Positions 6,993 through 14,727 of a DNA stretch of 21,723 bases are shown one piece after another. Below the pieces are notes generated by a model. That model was not told the origin of the DNA, did not search any database, and worked only from the letters and a program-made list of their open reading frames with translations. Origin of the DNA: Chloroflexota bacterium (lineage in GTDB: Bacteria > Chloroflexota > Dehalococcoidia > Tepidiformales > Tepidiformaceae); the NCBI GenBank assembly GCA_021823905.1, contig JAKALX010000008.1:1-21723 (forward strand), given 5' to 3'. The number at the start of each line of letters is the position of its first letter. Position 1 is the stretch's first letter. The translations under genes and the position numbers were made by a program.

Positions 6993-8585
6993 ATGGCCAC
7001 AACACAGAACCGGTTCCGGCTCCGACGGGCGGTGGGAGCAGTCGTGATCACCACGATCTGTAGCCTCGTGATCGCACTCCAGGGCTGCAGCAGCTCGTCG
7101 AAGGCGTCGACCGCGCCGGCTCAGGCGACGAACCCGCCATCGGGAGCAACCGTGGCCGGCATGACGAGCCCGACGGTCGCCCCGGCAGATCTGAAGCTCA
7201 TGAAAGTGCAGCCCGACACCGGGCATTCGGGCGACCAGATCACTATCTCCGGCGATGGGCTCCCAGCAGGCAAGCAGGCGGAGCTCCTGTGGGCAACGTC
7301 CGAGGGCAAGTACGTCACCGAAGTCGCCCCCGCCGATGTGAAATACATCGACCGCTCGTTCCAGAAAAAGCGGATCTCGCTCGGGAAAGCACAGGTCGAC
7401 GCCCAGGGCCGGCTCTCGGGAACGTTCACGATCCCGGATGACTACGGCGAGACACATGACATCTATGCCGTCGTCGACGGTGGCGACGTCGCCCGCGGCG
7501 GCTTCCGGATCATGCGCGAAGTCACCTTCACACCCACCTCCGGCCCAGTCGGAACCCCCATAAACATCAAAGTCACCGGCATGGGCGTCCAGTCATTCGA
7601 GAGCACGATGGCCACGCTCTACGACCACCACTACATGGGCATGGTCACGGCCGTGAAGACTCGGGGGACGGCCACGTACCAGATCCGGGCGGCCGGGCCC
7701 GTGGGTCCGCACATCGTAGAGGTGATTGGCGCCGCGACCGCCGTGCCCTACCTCAACAACTGGCAGTCGCCTACGAAGAACATCCCCTGGGAGTTCCGGA
7801 TCAACTTCATGGTCACGGAAGACAAGGGAGCTCCGCCGAACACGATCGACTGGCCGGAAGCCAGCGCCGTCGCCCAGCTTGCGCCGGACGCCCCTCGCAC
7901 CGGCCGCCTGACTCCCGACGCTGGAGTCAAGCAGGGGACCATGCAGCCGGCCAACGGACCGATCCTGGCCCATTCCACCCTCAGCGTGAGCGGCCTCGCG
8001 CCGAACACGGACATGACCCTCACGTGGGTCACCGCCGCGGGCAGCGACGTAAACGGCTGGGGCGCCGCCGACGTGCCGCTCACAAAGGCGAAGACCGCGG
8101 CCGACGGTTCGTTGAAGGTCGACATCGAGATCCCGGACGGCCTCGGCGGCTGGCACGTCGTGAAGGTGCTCCAGGGAGACAAGAAAGTCGCCGACGCCGT
8201 CTATCGAATCGACCGCAGCTTCGTCGCCGTCGCTCCCAAGCAGGTGAAGCAGGGCGAGCCGTTCGAAGTCCAGGTCAAGGGCTTCGGTTGGACCCAGGTC
8301 GACAATGGGGTCGCCGTGACGTACGACAACTCGTACTTCGGCTTTGCCTGCGGCTTCGGCACGGGGGGCGACATCACCCTCAAGCTGATGGCGGCGGGCG
8401 CCCCCGGAACCCACCTGATCGACCTGTACCCCATGATTTACCAGGGCGCACGCGGACTGCAGGGGACGGCCAAGCCACCATGGATCTACCAGATGCCGTT
8501 CCTCACCGCGCTGAAGGATTTCCCGGCCCTCGACCTGGGATATAACCTCCCCATCTTCCGGCTTGCCGTCGAGGTCGTGCCGTGA
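6993..8585 (+). CDS. surface lipoprotein, tandem paralog 1, IPT/TIG-like beta repeats
   Basis: Exported lipoprotein of 530 residues; no specific function recognised. GGAGGAGG lies seven bases before the ATG. The signal peptide ends in LQGC with Cys32, followed by a Ser/Ala/Thr-rich spacer. The mature part shows an internal duplication A-B-A'-B'. Module A (about 66-175) and A' (about 318-408) share a pattern of GLxP, then an IPD-x-x-G turn and a final FRI/YRI strand. Module B (about 177-250) and B' (about 410-485) share a G-x-P-x-x-I/V-x-V-x-G-x-G core followed by a YD motif. B' carries TYDNSYFGFACGF and HLIDLYPMIYQG, both kept in the next gene. The tail ends LDLGYNLPIFRLAVEV. SGPVGTPINIKVTG resembles IPT/TIG or other Ig-like domains. 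The gene follows the second copy of the 35-bp element, which links it to the redox operon. Confidence 0.85.
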   Translation: MATTQNRFRLRRAVGAVVITTICSLVIALQGCSSSSKASTAPAQATNPPSGATVAGMTSPTVAPADLKLMKVQPDTGHSGDQITISGDGLPAGKQAELLWATSEGKYVTEVAPADVKYIDRSFQKKRISLGKAQVDAQGRLSGTFTIPDDYGETHDIYAVVDGGDVARGGFRIMREVTFTPTSGPVGTPINIKVTGMGVQSFESTMATLYDHHYMGMVTAVKTRGTATYQIRAAGPVGPHIVEVIGAATAVPYLNNWQSPTKNIPWEFRINFMVTEDKGAPPNTIDWPEASAVAQLAPDAPRTGRLTPDAGVKQGTMQPANGPILAHSTLSVSGLAPNTDMTLTWVTAAGSDVNGWGAADVPLTKAKTAADGSLKVDIEIPDGLGGWHVVKVLQGDKKVADAVYRIDRSFVAVAPKQVKQGEPFEVQVKGFGWTQVDNGVAVTYDNSYFGFACGFGTGGDITLKLMAAGAPGTHLIDLYPMIYQGARGLQGTAKPPWIYQMPFLTALKDFPALDLGYNLPIFRLAVEVVP

Positions 8586-8601
8586 CGAACCCCGTCCGTC
8601 G

Positions 8602-8630
8602 GGCTCGCCCCGAGACCGCCTAGGCGAGCC
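8602..8630 (+). repeat. stem-loop between the two tandem lipoprotein genes
   Basis: GGCTCGCC (8602-8609) pairs exactly with GGCGAGCC (8623-8630) across a 13-base loop, 16 bases after the stop codon of paralog 1. No T-tract follows. It may stabilise the upstream message or reduce read-through into paralog 2, which has no other visible promoter in the 88-bp gap. Confidence 0.45.
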
Positions 8631-8673
8631 AACACCGGGCCACATCATCGGAATCCAGAAGGAGAGGACACCA

Positions 8674-10266
8674 GTGCTCACAGACAACAGGTTTTCCGGG
8701 GTCCGAGCGCACATTGCGGGGGTAGCGGTCATCGCCGCCCTCGGCCTGGCGGTGGTCCTGCAGGGCTGTAGCGGGTCGTCGAAAGAGGCGAACTCCACGC
8801 AGCCTGCGGCGACGGCAAGCGCCAGCAGCGCCACGCCGATCGCTTCCGCCACCGCGGCGGCGACAACCGCGCCCGCCAAGACTCTGAAGCTCCTGAAGGC
8901 TACGCCCGACAACGGCTCGAGCGGCACGCCGTTTACCATCACCGGCGAAGGACTGCCCGCCGACAAGGATGCCGAGATCTTCTGGTCGGGCGTGGACGGT
9001 AGCTGGGACACCACCGCAAGCCCTGAGAACATTCAGTTCAACAAACGCGTGTTCCAGAACAGGCGCATTTCACTCGGCAAAGCGCATATCGACGCCGGCG
9101 GCAAGATCAGCGCCCCGGTGGTCGCGCCCGACGATTTCGGAGAGGTTCACGATATCTTCGTCGCAGTTGCCGGCGAAGACGCCGGCAGAACCGGGTTCCG
9201 CATCATGCGCAAGGTGACCATCAGCCCCGAATCGGGACCGATCGGAACTCCCATTAACATCACGATTACCGGCCTTGGCTGGAGCCAGTACACCAACACA
9301 ATCTCCGTCCGCTACGACAACATGCCCGTCGGAATCATCAGCGCGGTTACAACGCATGGCACGGCCACCGGCGTGATCCGCGCCGCCGGCACGTCCGGAA
9401 AGCACGTCATCGACATCGATCACGGTGCGCGGTCTGTGCCGTTCTTGAACAACCAGCAGTCTGGCACAGCGAATATTCCCGACTGGCGGCTTGTGTTCAC
9501 CATGACGGACGACAAGACCGTTCCGCCCAGCGTTACCGACTGGCCCGACGTGAGCCGTGTTGCGAACGTTTCGACGGCTGCTCCCACGTCTGCCAGTGGA
9601 AAGCCACCCGTTGGCAACGCGAAGGCCTCCCTCACGCCGAACACGGGGCCTGTCCTCTCGTCCACCGTATTCACTGCCAGCGGCCTCACTCCGAACACGC
9701 CATTCGAACTGTTCTTCGTCACGGCGAGAGGTAACCGAGCGAACCCGAGCGGCTGGGGCCTGACCGACACATCGATGGGGAAGGCGACCTCGGCTGCCGA
9801 CGGTTCGCTGACGATGAACCTCCAAATCCCCGATGACCTCGGCGGCTGGCATGTGATGAAGCTCGTCGGCGGCAACGCCGTTGTTGCCGAGGTTCCGTAC
9901 TTCGTTGAACGAAGCATGGTTGGAGCCGGTGTCACACCTCAGAAAGTGAAGGCCGGCGATACGTTCACCATCCATCTCAAGGGCGTAGGCTGGACGGAGC
10001 TCGACAACGGCACCGCCATCACATACGACAACGCGTACATTGGATTCGCCTGTGGCTTCAACAGCAATGGCGACGTGACTGTGAACCTGGTCGCTACCGG
10101 CGCGCCCGGGATCCACCTGATCGACCTCTACCCGATGATCTACCAGGGCCATGGCGAGTCGCCATGGGGCTACCAGCAGCCACTGCTCGCGTTCAAAGAG
10201 GATGCCCCTGGGCTCGGCCTTGGGTATCGGCTGCCCGCATTCCGCCTGGCGATCCAGGTCGAATAA
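8674..10266 (+). CDS. surface lipoprotein, tandem paralog 2, IPT/TIG-like beta repeats
   Basis: Second full-length copy of the preceding lipoprotein. The GTG at 8674 has AAGGAG nine bases upstream and gives exactly 530 residues with the lipid Cys again at position 32 (LQGC); the open frame runs further upstream to 8563, but that part has no signal peptide. Homology covers the whole length, with the same A-B-A'-B' layout. Here the internal repeat is especially clear: GTPINITITGLGWSQ in B against GDTFTIHLKGVGWTE in B', each followed by RYDN or TYDN. Shared blocks are GFRIMR, GFACGF, HLIDLYPMIYQG and the tail LGYRLPAFRLAIQV. It differs from copy 1 in the spacer (Ala/Ser/Thr-rich, about 33-68) and in module faces. 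It probably arose by gene duplication with later divergence; whether it binds a metal, a polymer or a partner protein is unknown. Confidence 0.83.
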   Translation: MLTDNRFSGVRAHIAGVAVIAALGLAVVLQGCSGSSKEANSTQPAATASASSATPIASATAAATTAPAKTLKLLKATPDNGSSGTPFTITGEGLPADKDAEIFWSGVDGSWDTTASPENIQFNKRVFQNRRISLGKAHIDAGGKISAPVVAPDDFGEVHDIFVAVAGEDAGRTGFRIMRKVTISPESGPIGTPINITITGLGWSQYTNTISVRYDNMPVGIISAVTTHGTATGVIRAAGTSGKHVIDIDHGARSVPFLNNQQSGTANIPDWRLVFTMTDDKTVPPSVTDWPDVSRVANVSTAAPTSASGKPPVGNAKASLTPNTGPVLSSTVFTASGLTPNTPFELFFVTARGNRANPSGWGLTDTSMGKATSAADGSLTMNLQIPDDLGGWHVMKLVGGNAVVAEVPYFVERSMVGAGVTPQKVKAGDTFTIHLKGVGWTELDNGTAITYDNAYIGFACGFNSNGDVTVNLVATGAPGIHLIDLYPMIYQGHGESPWGYQQPLLAFKEDAPGLGLGYRLPAFRLAIQVE

Positions 10267-10334
10267 CGGGCGAACGTTCGATCACCCTGGCCGCCACTGT
10301 CCGGAGGGGTGATCAGGACATGAGGAGTGGTGCG

Positions 10335-10841
10335 ATGGCGTTCGACATGAGAGTTCGCGGGTCGCAGTTGCGCACGGGGCTTTGGCTTTCGGTGGTCCTC
10401 CTCGTGGCGGCATCTGGAGCCTGCGGTGGCGGCGCCGCCAGCGACACCACGCCCGGCCCGCAGACAGCCACGCCCCCGCCGAGCGGGGCGCCGGGCACCA
10501 TCACGATTGATTCCCGTAGTCCGATTGTTGGGCAACTGGGAAAGGTTCTTGTCGTTTTCGCAACACCCAAGAATGGCGCCATCCCGATATCGAGGGGCTG
10601 CGCCCGGATTACGTCCGACCGCTTCGACGTCCCGCCAACCATCATGACCGAGATCGGTACCAGCCAGGACGCCTGTGGAACGACTGCCGCGACCGCCTTC
10701 CCAAAGGGGACCTACACGCTCGCGGCGGGAATCTACGGCCCGCCGTACAGCAGCCCCGAAAAAGAATCCAGCCTCACGGTCGACCACTCCGGGGACGGCG
10801 CCGTCCACGTGAGTCTGGACGGGGCGTCTCTTTCTCGCTAG
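10335..10841 (+). CDS. small lipoprotein with one Ig-like domain
   Basis: Predicted exported lipoprotein of 168 residues, function not recognised. Several in-frame starts exist; the ATG at 10335 is preferred because GAGGAG lies seven bases before it, while the ATG at 10320 has GGAGG twelve bases away. A hydrophobic segment (about 16-27) leads to Cys30 in SGAC, a weak lipobox lacking the usual aliphatic -3 residue. A Pro/Thr-rich spacer (31-53) precedes a compact beta-rich domain (about 54-165) with two Cys (89 and 114) that could form a disulfide, and a KGTYTLAAGIYGPPY segment. It follows paralog 2 by 68 bp and sits just before the relic of a third paralog, so it may have been inserted into, or left beside, the tandem array. 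Confidence 0.7.
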   Translation: MAFDMRVRGSQLRTGLWLSVVLLVAASGACGGGAASDTTPGPQTATPPPSGAPGTITIDSRSPIVGQLGKVLVVFATPKNGAIPISRGCARITSDRFDVPPTIMTEIGTSQDACGTTAATAFPKGTYTLAAGIYGPPYSSPEKESSLTVDHSGDGAVHVSLDGASLSR

Positions 10842-10849
10842 GCAACTGA

Positions 10850-10905
10850 CAGCCCGGTCTGCAACTCGGCTACAAGCTGCCGCCTTCCGCCTCGGCATCG
10901 AGGTG
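10850..10905 (+). pseudogene. relic of the 3' end of a further copy of the 530-residue lipoprotein gene
   Basis: In one frame 10853-10882 reads PGLQLGYKLP, and after a frame change 10885-10905 reads FRLGIEV. Together these match the last residues of both paralogs (LDLGYNLPIFRLAVEV and LGLGYRLPAFRLAIQV). The nucleotide alignment to the 3' end of paralog 2 runs through with one or two bases missing at the Pro-Phe junction. The stop codon is gone and nothing upstream matches, since the small lipoprotein gene ends at 10841. It is therefore a short degraded remnant, not an expressed gene. Confidence 0.65.
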
Positions 10906-10956
10906 ACCAACCAGGGGTTCCCTGTCGCCGTCCCGGGGGCGGGGCGGCAACGGCCC

Positions 10957-11010
10957 GGCCGACCGGCATCCGCACTCGCTGGCAGCGGATACCGGCCGGC
11001 CTATTTTCTC
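10957..11010 (+). terminator. rho-independent terminator closing the lipoprotein cluster
   Basis: Arms 10957-10973 and 10985-11001 form a GC-rich stem of 17 pairs with two mismatches and an 11-base loop. The right arm is followed directly by TATTTTCTC. This is the best intrinsic terminator in the window and ends plus-strand transcription of the lipoprotein genes ahead of the alcohol dehydrogenase gene. The rest of 10842-11081 holds the paralog relic and a candidate promoter. Confidence 0.7.
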
Positions 11011-11020
11011 GATACCGGGG

Positions 11021-11049
11021 TCCACAGCGACCGCCTCGCGGCGTATCAT
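11021..11049 (+). promoter_or_regulatory. candidate sigma-70-type promoter for the alcohol dehydrogenase gene
   Basis: TCCACA (11021-11026) and TATCAT (11044-11049) are separated by 17 bases and resemble -35 and -10 boxes. They lie just after the terminator and about 33 bases before the start codon. This is a pattern match only. Confidence 0.35.
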
Positions 11050-11081
11050 CGGCCGCCAGGCCACGCACGGGAGGACCACCG

Positions 11082-12164
11082 ATGAAAGCAGCCATTTTCC
11101 ACGGACCGCATCAGCCACTGACCAGCGAACAGGTCGATGTCGACGAGCCCATGGCGCACGAGGTGCTCGTACGCACAGTAGCCACCGGCGTCTGCCACAG
11201 CGACCTTCATTTCGTCGACGGGCTCTACCCGTTGCCGGCGCCCGCCATCCTCGGTCACGAACCCGCCGGGATCGTCGAAGCTGTTGGCGACCAGGTGACC
11301 TACGTCAAGCCGGGCGACCACGTCATCTGCTGCCTTTCCGTGTTCTGCGGGCACTGTGAGATGTGCACGAGCGGGCGGCCGAACCTTTGCCGCAACCCCG
11401 AGCTGCGCCGCGCGCCCGGTCAGAAGCCGAAGCTTTCGTGGAACGGCACGCCGGTCGGCCAGTTCGCAAACCTGGGCAGCTACGCCGAGAAGATGCTCGT
11501 CCACGAGCACGCGGTGGTGAAAGTGCGCGAGGACGTTGCCCTCGACAAGCTTGCGCTTATTGGCTGCGGTGTCACCACCGGCGTCGGCGCCGTTCTCAAC
11601 ACCGCCCGGATCGAGGCCGGATCGAGCGTGGCCGTCTTCGGCTGCGGCGGGGTCGGGCTCAGCGCCATCCAGGGCGCACGCATCGGCGGCGCGCGCATGA
11701 TCATCGCGGTCGACACCGTGGAATCGAAACTCGCGATGGCGAAGGAGCTCGGGGCGACACACGTCGTCGACGCCTCCTCGCACGATCCCGTGCAGGCGAT
11801 CCGCGACCTCACCGGCGGGGGCGTCGAATACTCGTTCGAAGCGATCGGCCTGAAGCGCGCGGCCGAGCAGGCCTACGAGTCGCTCGCCATCGGCGGCACG
11901 GCAACGATCATCGGCATGATCCCGGTGGGCCAGAAGATCGAGCTCGACGGGCCCTCGTTCCTCCAGGAAAAGCGCATCCAGGGTAGCTCGATGGGTTCGA
12001 ACCGCTTCCGCAAGGACATGCCGCGCTACATCGACTTCTACCTCCAGGGCCGCCTCAAGCTCGACGAGATGATCACGCGCCGGGGCCGGCTGGAGGACGT
12101 GAACGAGGCGTTCCGCGCGATGAAGGCCGGTGAGGTCGCCAGGACTGTCCTGACGTTCGACTAG
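11082..12164 (+). CDS. zinc-dependent medium-chain alcohol dehydrogenase (class III-like)
   Basis: NAD(P)-dependent oxidoreductase of the medium-chain dehydrogenase family, 360 residues, oxidising an alcohol or hydroxymethyl adduct to an aldehyde or the reverse. Catalytic zinc ligands are Cys38 (GVCHSD), His59 with Glu60 (GHEPAG) and Cys162 (GCGVTTG). The structural zinc is held by C89-x2-C92-x2-C95-x7-C103. The Rossmann motif GCGGVG (187-192) and Asp211 at the end of the next strand point to NAD. GCGVTTGVGA and the overall layout resemble class III and related long-chain enzymes; the precise substrate cannot be read. The ATG has GGGAGG seven bases before it. The next gene, a CoA-transferase, follows by 57 bp on the same strand, which might indicate a joint role in acid or alcohol catabolism, but a separate promoter is likely there. 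Confidence 0.92.
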   Translation: MKAAIFHGPHQPLTSEQVDVDEPMAHEVLVRTVATGVCHSDLHFVDGLYPLPAPAILGHEPAGIVEAVGDQVTYVKPGDHVICCLSVFCGHCEMCTSGRPNLCRNPELRRAPGQKPKLSWNGTPVGQFANLGSYAEKMLVHEHAVVKVREDVALDKLALIGCGVTTGVGAVLNTARIEAGSSVAVFGCGGVGLSAIQGARIGGARMIIAVDTVESKLAMAKELGATHVVDASSHDPVQAIRDLTGGGVEYSFEAIGLKRAAEQAYESLAIGGTATIIGMIPVGQKIELDGPSFLQEKRIQGSSMGSNRFRKDMPRYIDFYLQGRLKLDEMITRRGRLEDVNEAFRAMKAGEVARTVLTFD

Positions 12165-12178
12165 CGGACCGATACAAT
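12150..12178 (+). promoter_or_regulatory. candidate sigma-70-type promoter for the CoA-transferase gene
   Basis: CTGACG (12150-12155) and TACAAT (12173-12178) are 17 bases apart, giving four and five matches to the consensus boxes. The -35 box lies within the end of the dehydrogenase gene. A short hairpin (GCTTC 12182-12186 with GAAGC 12190-12194) lies in the leader. Pattern match only. Confidence 0.4.
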
Positions 12179-12221
12179 TCAGCTTCATCGAAGCAACCGG
12201 AGCCACCGGGAAGGGGATCGC

Positions 12222-14669
12222 ATGCTCGAAGGGGTACGCGTTGTCGAACTGAGCACCGAGGTTGGGGGCGCCTTCGCCGGCCGCCTGCTCGCCGCATACG
12301 GCGCCGACGTCGTGGTTGTGGAGCCGCCCGGAGGCCATCCAATTCGCAAGCTGCCGCCCCGCGCCGGCGAGACCCCGGACGAGAGCATCCTCTTCGCCTA
12401 CCTCGGCGCCGCGAAGCGAAGCGCGGTCCTCGACCTCGACAACCTGGCTGACCGCGACACCGTTCTCGGGCTGATCTCGTGTGCTGACGCCGTCATCGAG
12501 TCGCACGCGCCCGGTGTGCTCGCTTCGAAAGGCATCGACCCGGCCCGGCTGGTGCGCGACAACCCGCGGCTCGTCGTCTGCTCGATCACCCCGTTCGGCC
12601 AGTCGGGGCCGCGCGCCAACTGGCGGATGACGGCCCTCACCGCCGCCGCGGCGGGGGGCCAGATGGCCGTCTGCGGCGACGACGACATGCCTCCCCTGAA
12701 GACCGCGGGCCACCAGGCGTACTACCAGGCCGGACTGCACGGCTTCTCAGCCACGCTCGCGGCTCTGTACGCCGCGAAGGAATCTGGAATCGGCGACTGG
12801 CTCGACATCTCTGTGCAGGAAGTGCAGGCCTCGACGCTCGAGGGCATCGGCCCCGGCGCCCTGAACGACGGCAGCGAAGCGGGCCGCACCGCTGGCAACC
12901 GCCCCTTCGCCCAGTGGGGCATCCACGCATGCAAGGACGGCTTCATCGGCGTCGCTGCGATGCCGAGGCAGTCCTACGCGGTGTACGACTGCATCGGCCA
13001 CTCCGAACTGAAGGACGACCCGGCGTTCGCGTCGGGCTGGTCGCCCGATCCGAACGAGCTCCTCGGCGTGCTCATCCCCGAGTGGACCGCCCAGCGCACG
13101 GCCGCGGAGATCTTCGAGCACGCCGCCCGATTTCGCGCTCCTTTCGCGATGATCCCCGGGCCCCGCGAGCTGCTCGAATGGCCCGGCCGGAAGGATGCCG
13201 GCTTCTGGCAGGAGGTCGAGCACCCGGTGCTCGGCAAGCATCCGCTGCCCTCCGGGCCGATCCAGTTCGCCGACGGCTCACGCGGCGTCGCCCGCCGCGC
13301 ACCCTTGCTCGGCGAGCACACGGCCGAAGCTCGAAGCGAAGCGCGGAATGCTCCGCCAACGCCAGCCCCTACCGTTCCCGGTAACGCACGGCCGGCGCTG
13401 GACGGGATTCGTGTCGTCGACATGACCGCCGTCTGGGCCGGCCCCTACGGCACGCGCTTCCTTGCCGACCTCGGCGCCGAAGTCATCAAGGTCGAGGGCC
13501 CATCGTTCGCCGATCCGGTTCGCACCATGACCGGCGCACGCTCGTCGCCCGAAATCAACCAGAGCCACTACTTCAACGAGTACAACCGCAACAAGGAAGG
13601 TCTCAGCCTCGACATCAAGACGCCGGAGGGGATGGACGCCCTCAAGCGGCTCATCGTCAGCGCCGACGTCTTCATCGAGAACTGGAGCAGCGGCGTCGCC
13701 GAGCGCATCGGGCTGGGCTTTGAAGCCGTGAAGGCGATGAATCCACGGATCGTCTACGTTTCGATGCCCGGATTCGGCCACCGCGGGCCCGATGCCGACC
13801 GGATCGGCTTCGGACCAACAATCGAGCAAATGGGCGGGCTCGTGGCGCTCCAGGGTTACGAAGGCGGCCCCCCGCACCGCAGCGGGATCTCGTACGGCGA
13901 CCCGGTCTCCGGCACCGTCGCCGCGGGGGCAGTCGCCATGCTCCTCCTGAGCCGCGAGCACACCGGCCAGGCGGCATACGCCGTCATCCCCCAGCGCGAC
14001 GCCATCTGCTCGCTCATTGGCGAATACGTCCTCGCCGAGGCGCTCGGACACCCCCTGCCTCTGCGGATCGGCAGCCATGACCCCGAGTGGGCGCCCCACA
14101 ACGTCTACCGCACTCGCGACAGCGCTCCGCGCATATCCCGCGTCGCGCCAACCCGGCCGCCGATCGAATTCGTCGATACGTGGCTGGCGATCGCTGTTGA
14201 CTCCGAGAACGCCTGGGAGAGCCTCAAACGCCTGATCGGCGATCCGCGACTCAACGATCCGTCGTTCGCGACGATGGCGAGCCGCCACACGAACCAGGGC
14301 CGGCTGGACGCAATCATCAGCGAATGGGCCGCACCGCAAGAGGCTTCCGAGGTGGCCGCAAGGCTACAGGCCGCCGGCGTGGCTGCTGCTCCCGTCCTCA
14401 CGCCGCTGATGATCGCCAGCGACGAGCATCTCAACGCCCGCGGCTTCTTCTTCCCCTACTTTCATGCCGACGTTGGCGAGTGCCGCGCAACCCGACCGGC
14501 CTGGCAATGGCTGCGAAGGCCTTCGCGGCCGTTGCGCGCGGCGCCGCGCTTTGGCGAGCACACGCGCGAGGTGCTCAAGCGCGTCGCGCGCTACAGCGAC
14601 GCTGAGCTGGATGCGTTCGCGGCGAAGAACGTCATCACCGCCGACCTGATCGCCGGGGCCGCGGGGTAG
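12222..14669 (+). CDS. fused two-domain CaiB/BaiF (family III) CoA-transferase
   Basis: Family III CoA-transferases move CoA between carboxylic acids through an aspartyl-CoA thioester. This 815-residue protein holds two complete family domains in tandem (about 1-370 and 392-815), joined by a Pro/Ala-rich linker (about 375-390). Each begins with the typical LxGVRVVEL / LDGIRVVDM and a GADV(V/I)xVE strand. In the C-terminal half the catalytic Asp is present as Asp560 in YGDPVSG. In the N-terminal half the matching segment reads AYYQAG, with Tyr167 where Asp is expected, so that half is probably inactive. Family members work as interlocked dimers, so the fusion likely folds as an internal pseudo-dimer. 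AAGGGG lies six bases before the ATG. The substrate is not identifiable. Some annotations call such proteins formyl-CoA or L-carnitine CoA-transferase; that is not supported here. Confidence 0.9.
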   Translation: MLEGVRVVELSTEVGGAFAGRLLAAYGADVVVVEPPGGHPIRKLPPRAGETPDESILFAYLGAAKRSAVLDLDNLADRDTVLGLISCADAVIESHAPGVLASKGIDPARLVRDNPRLVVCSITPFGQSGPRANWRMTALTAAAAGGQMAVCGDDDMPPLKTAGHQAYYQAGLHGFSATLAALYAAKESGIGDWLDISVQEVQASTLEGIGPGALNDGSEAGRTAGNRPFAQWGIHACKDGFIGVAAMPRQSYAVYDCIGHSELKDDPAFASGWSPDPNELLGVLIPEWTAQRTAAEIFEHAARFRAPFAMIPGPRELLEWPGRKDAGFWQEVEHPVLGKHPLPSGPIQFADGSRGVARRAPLLGEHTAEARSEARNAPPTPAPTVPGNARPALDGIRVVDMTAVWAGPYGTRFLADLGAEVIKVEGPSFADPVRTMTGARSSPEINQSHYFNEYNRNKEGLSLDIKTPEGMDALKRLIVSADVFIENWSSGVAERIGLGFEAVKAMNPRIVYVSMPGFGHRGPDADRIGFGPTIEQMGGLVALQGYEGGPPHRSGISYGDPVSGTVAAGAVAMLLLSREHTGQAAYAVIPQRDAICSLIGEYVLAEALGHPLPLRIGSHDPEWAPHNVYRTRDSAPRISRVAPTRPPIEFVDTWLAIAVDSENAWESLKRLIGDPRLNDPSFATMASRHTNQGRLDAIISEWAAPQEASEVAARLQAAGVAAAPVLTPLMIASDEHLNARGFFFPYFHADVGECRATRPAWQWLRRPSRPLRAAPRFGEHTREVLKRVARYSDAELDAFAAKNVITADLIAGAAG

Positions 14670-14692
14670 CTGCGGACGATCGAGCGGTCGCG

Positions 14693-14698
14693 TATAGT
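14693..14698 (+). promoter_or_regulatory. candidate -10 box for the DinB-family gene
   Basis: TATAGT lies about 30 bases before the start codon, in the 58-bp gap after the CoA-transferase gene. No good -35 box is seen at the usual distance. Confidence 0.3.
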
Positions 14699-14727
14699 CT
14701 GGCTTTCGCCCACCGGGAGGTTCCAGC

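Noticed and set aside
10903..11085. Short plus-strand open frame after the small lipoprotein gene
   Set aside because: Its beginning is the tail of the decayed paralog and the rest runs through the terminator and promoter; no ribosome site.
11046..12740. Minus-strand open frame of 564 codons opposite the alcohol dehydrogenase gene
   Set aside because: It runs across two real plus-strand genes and their promoter region and shows no recognisable domain.
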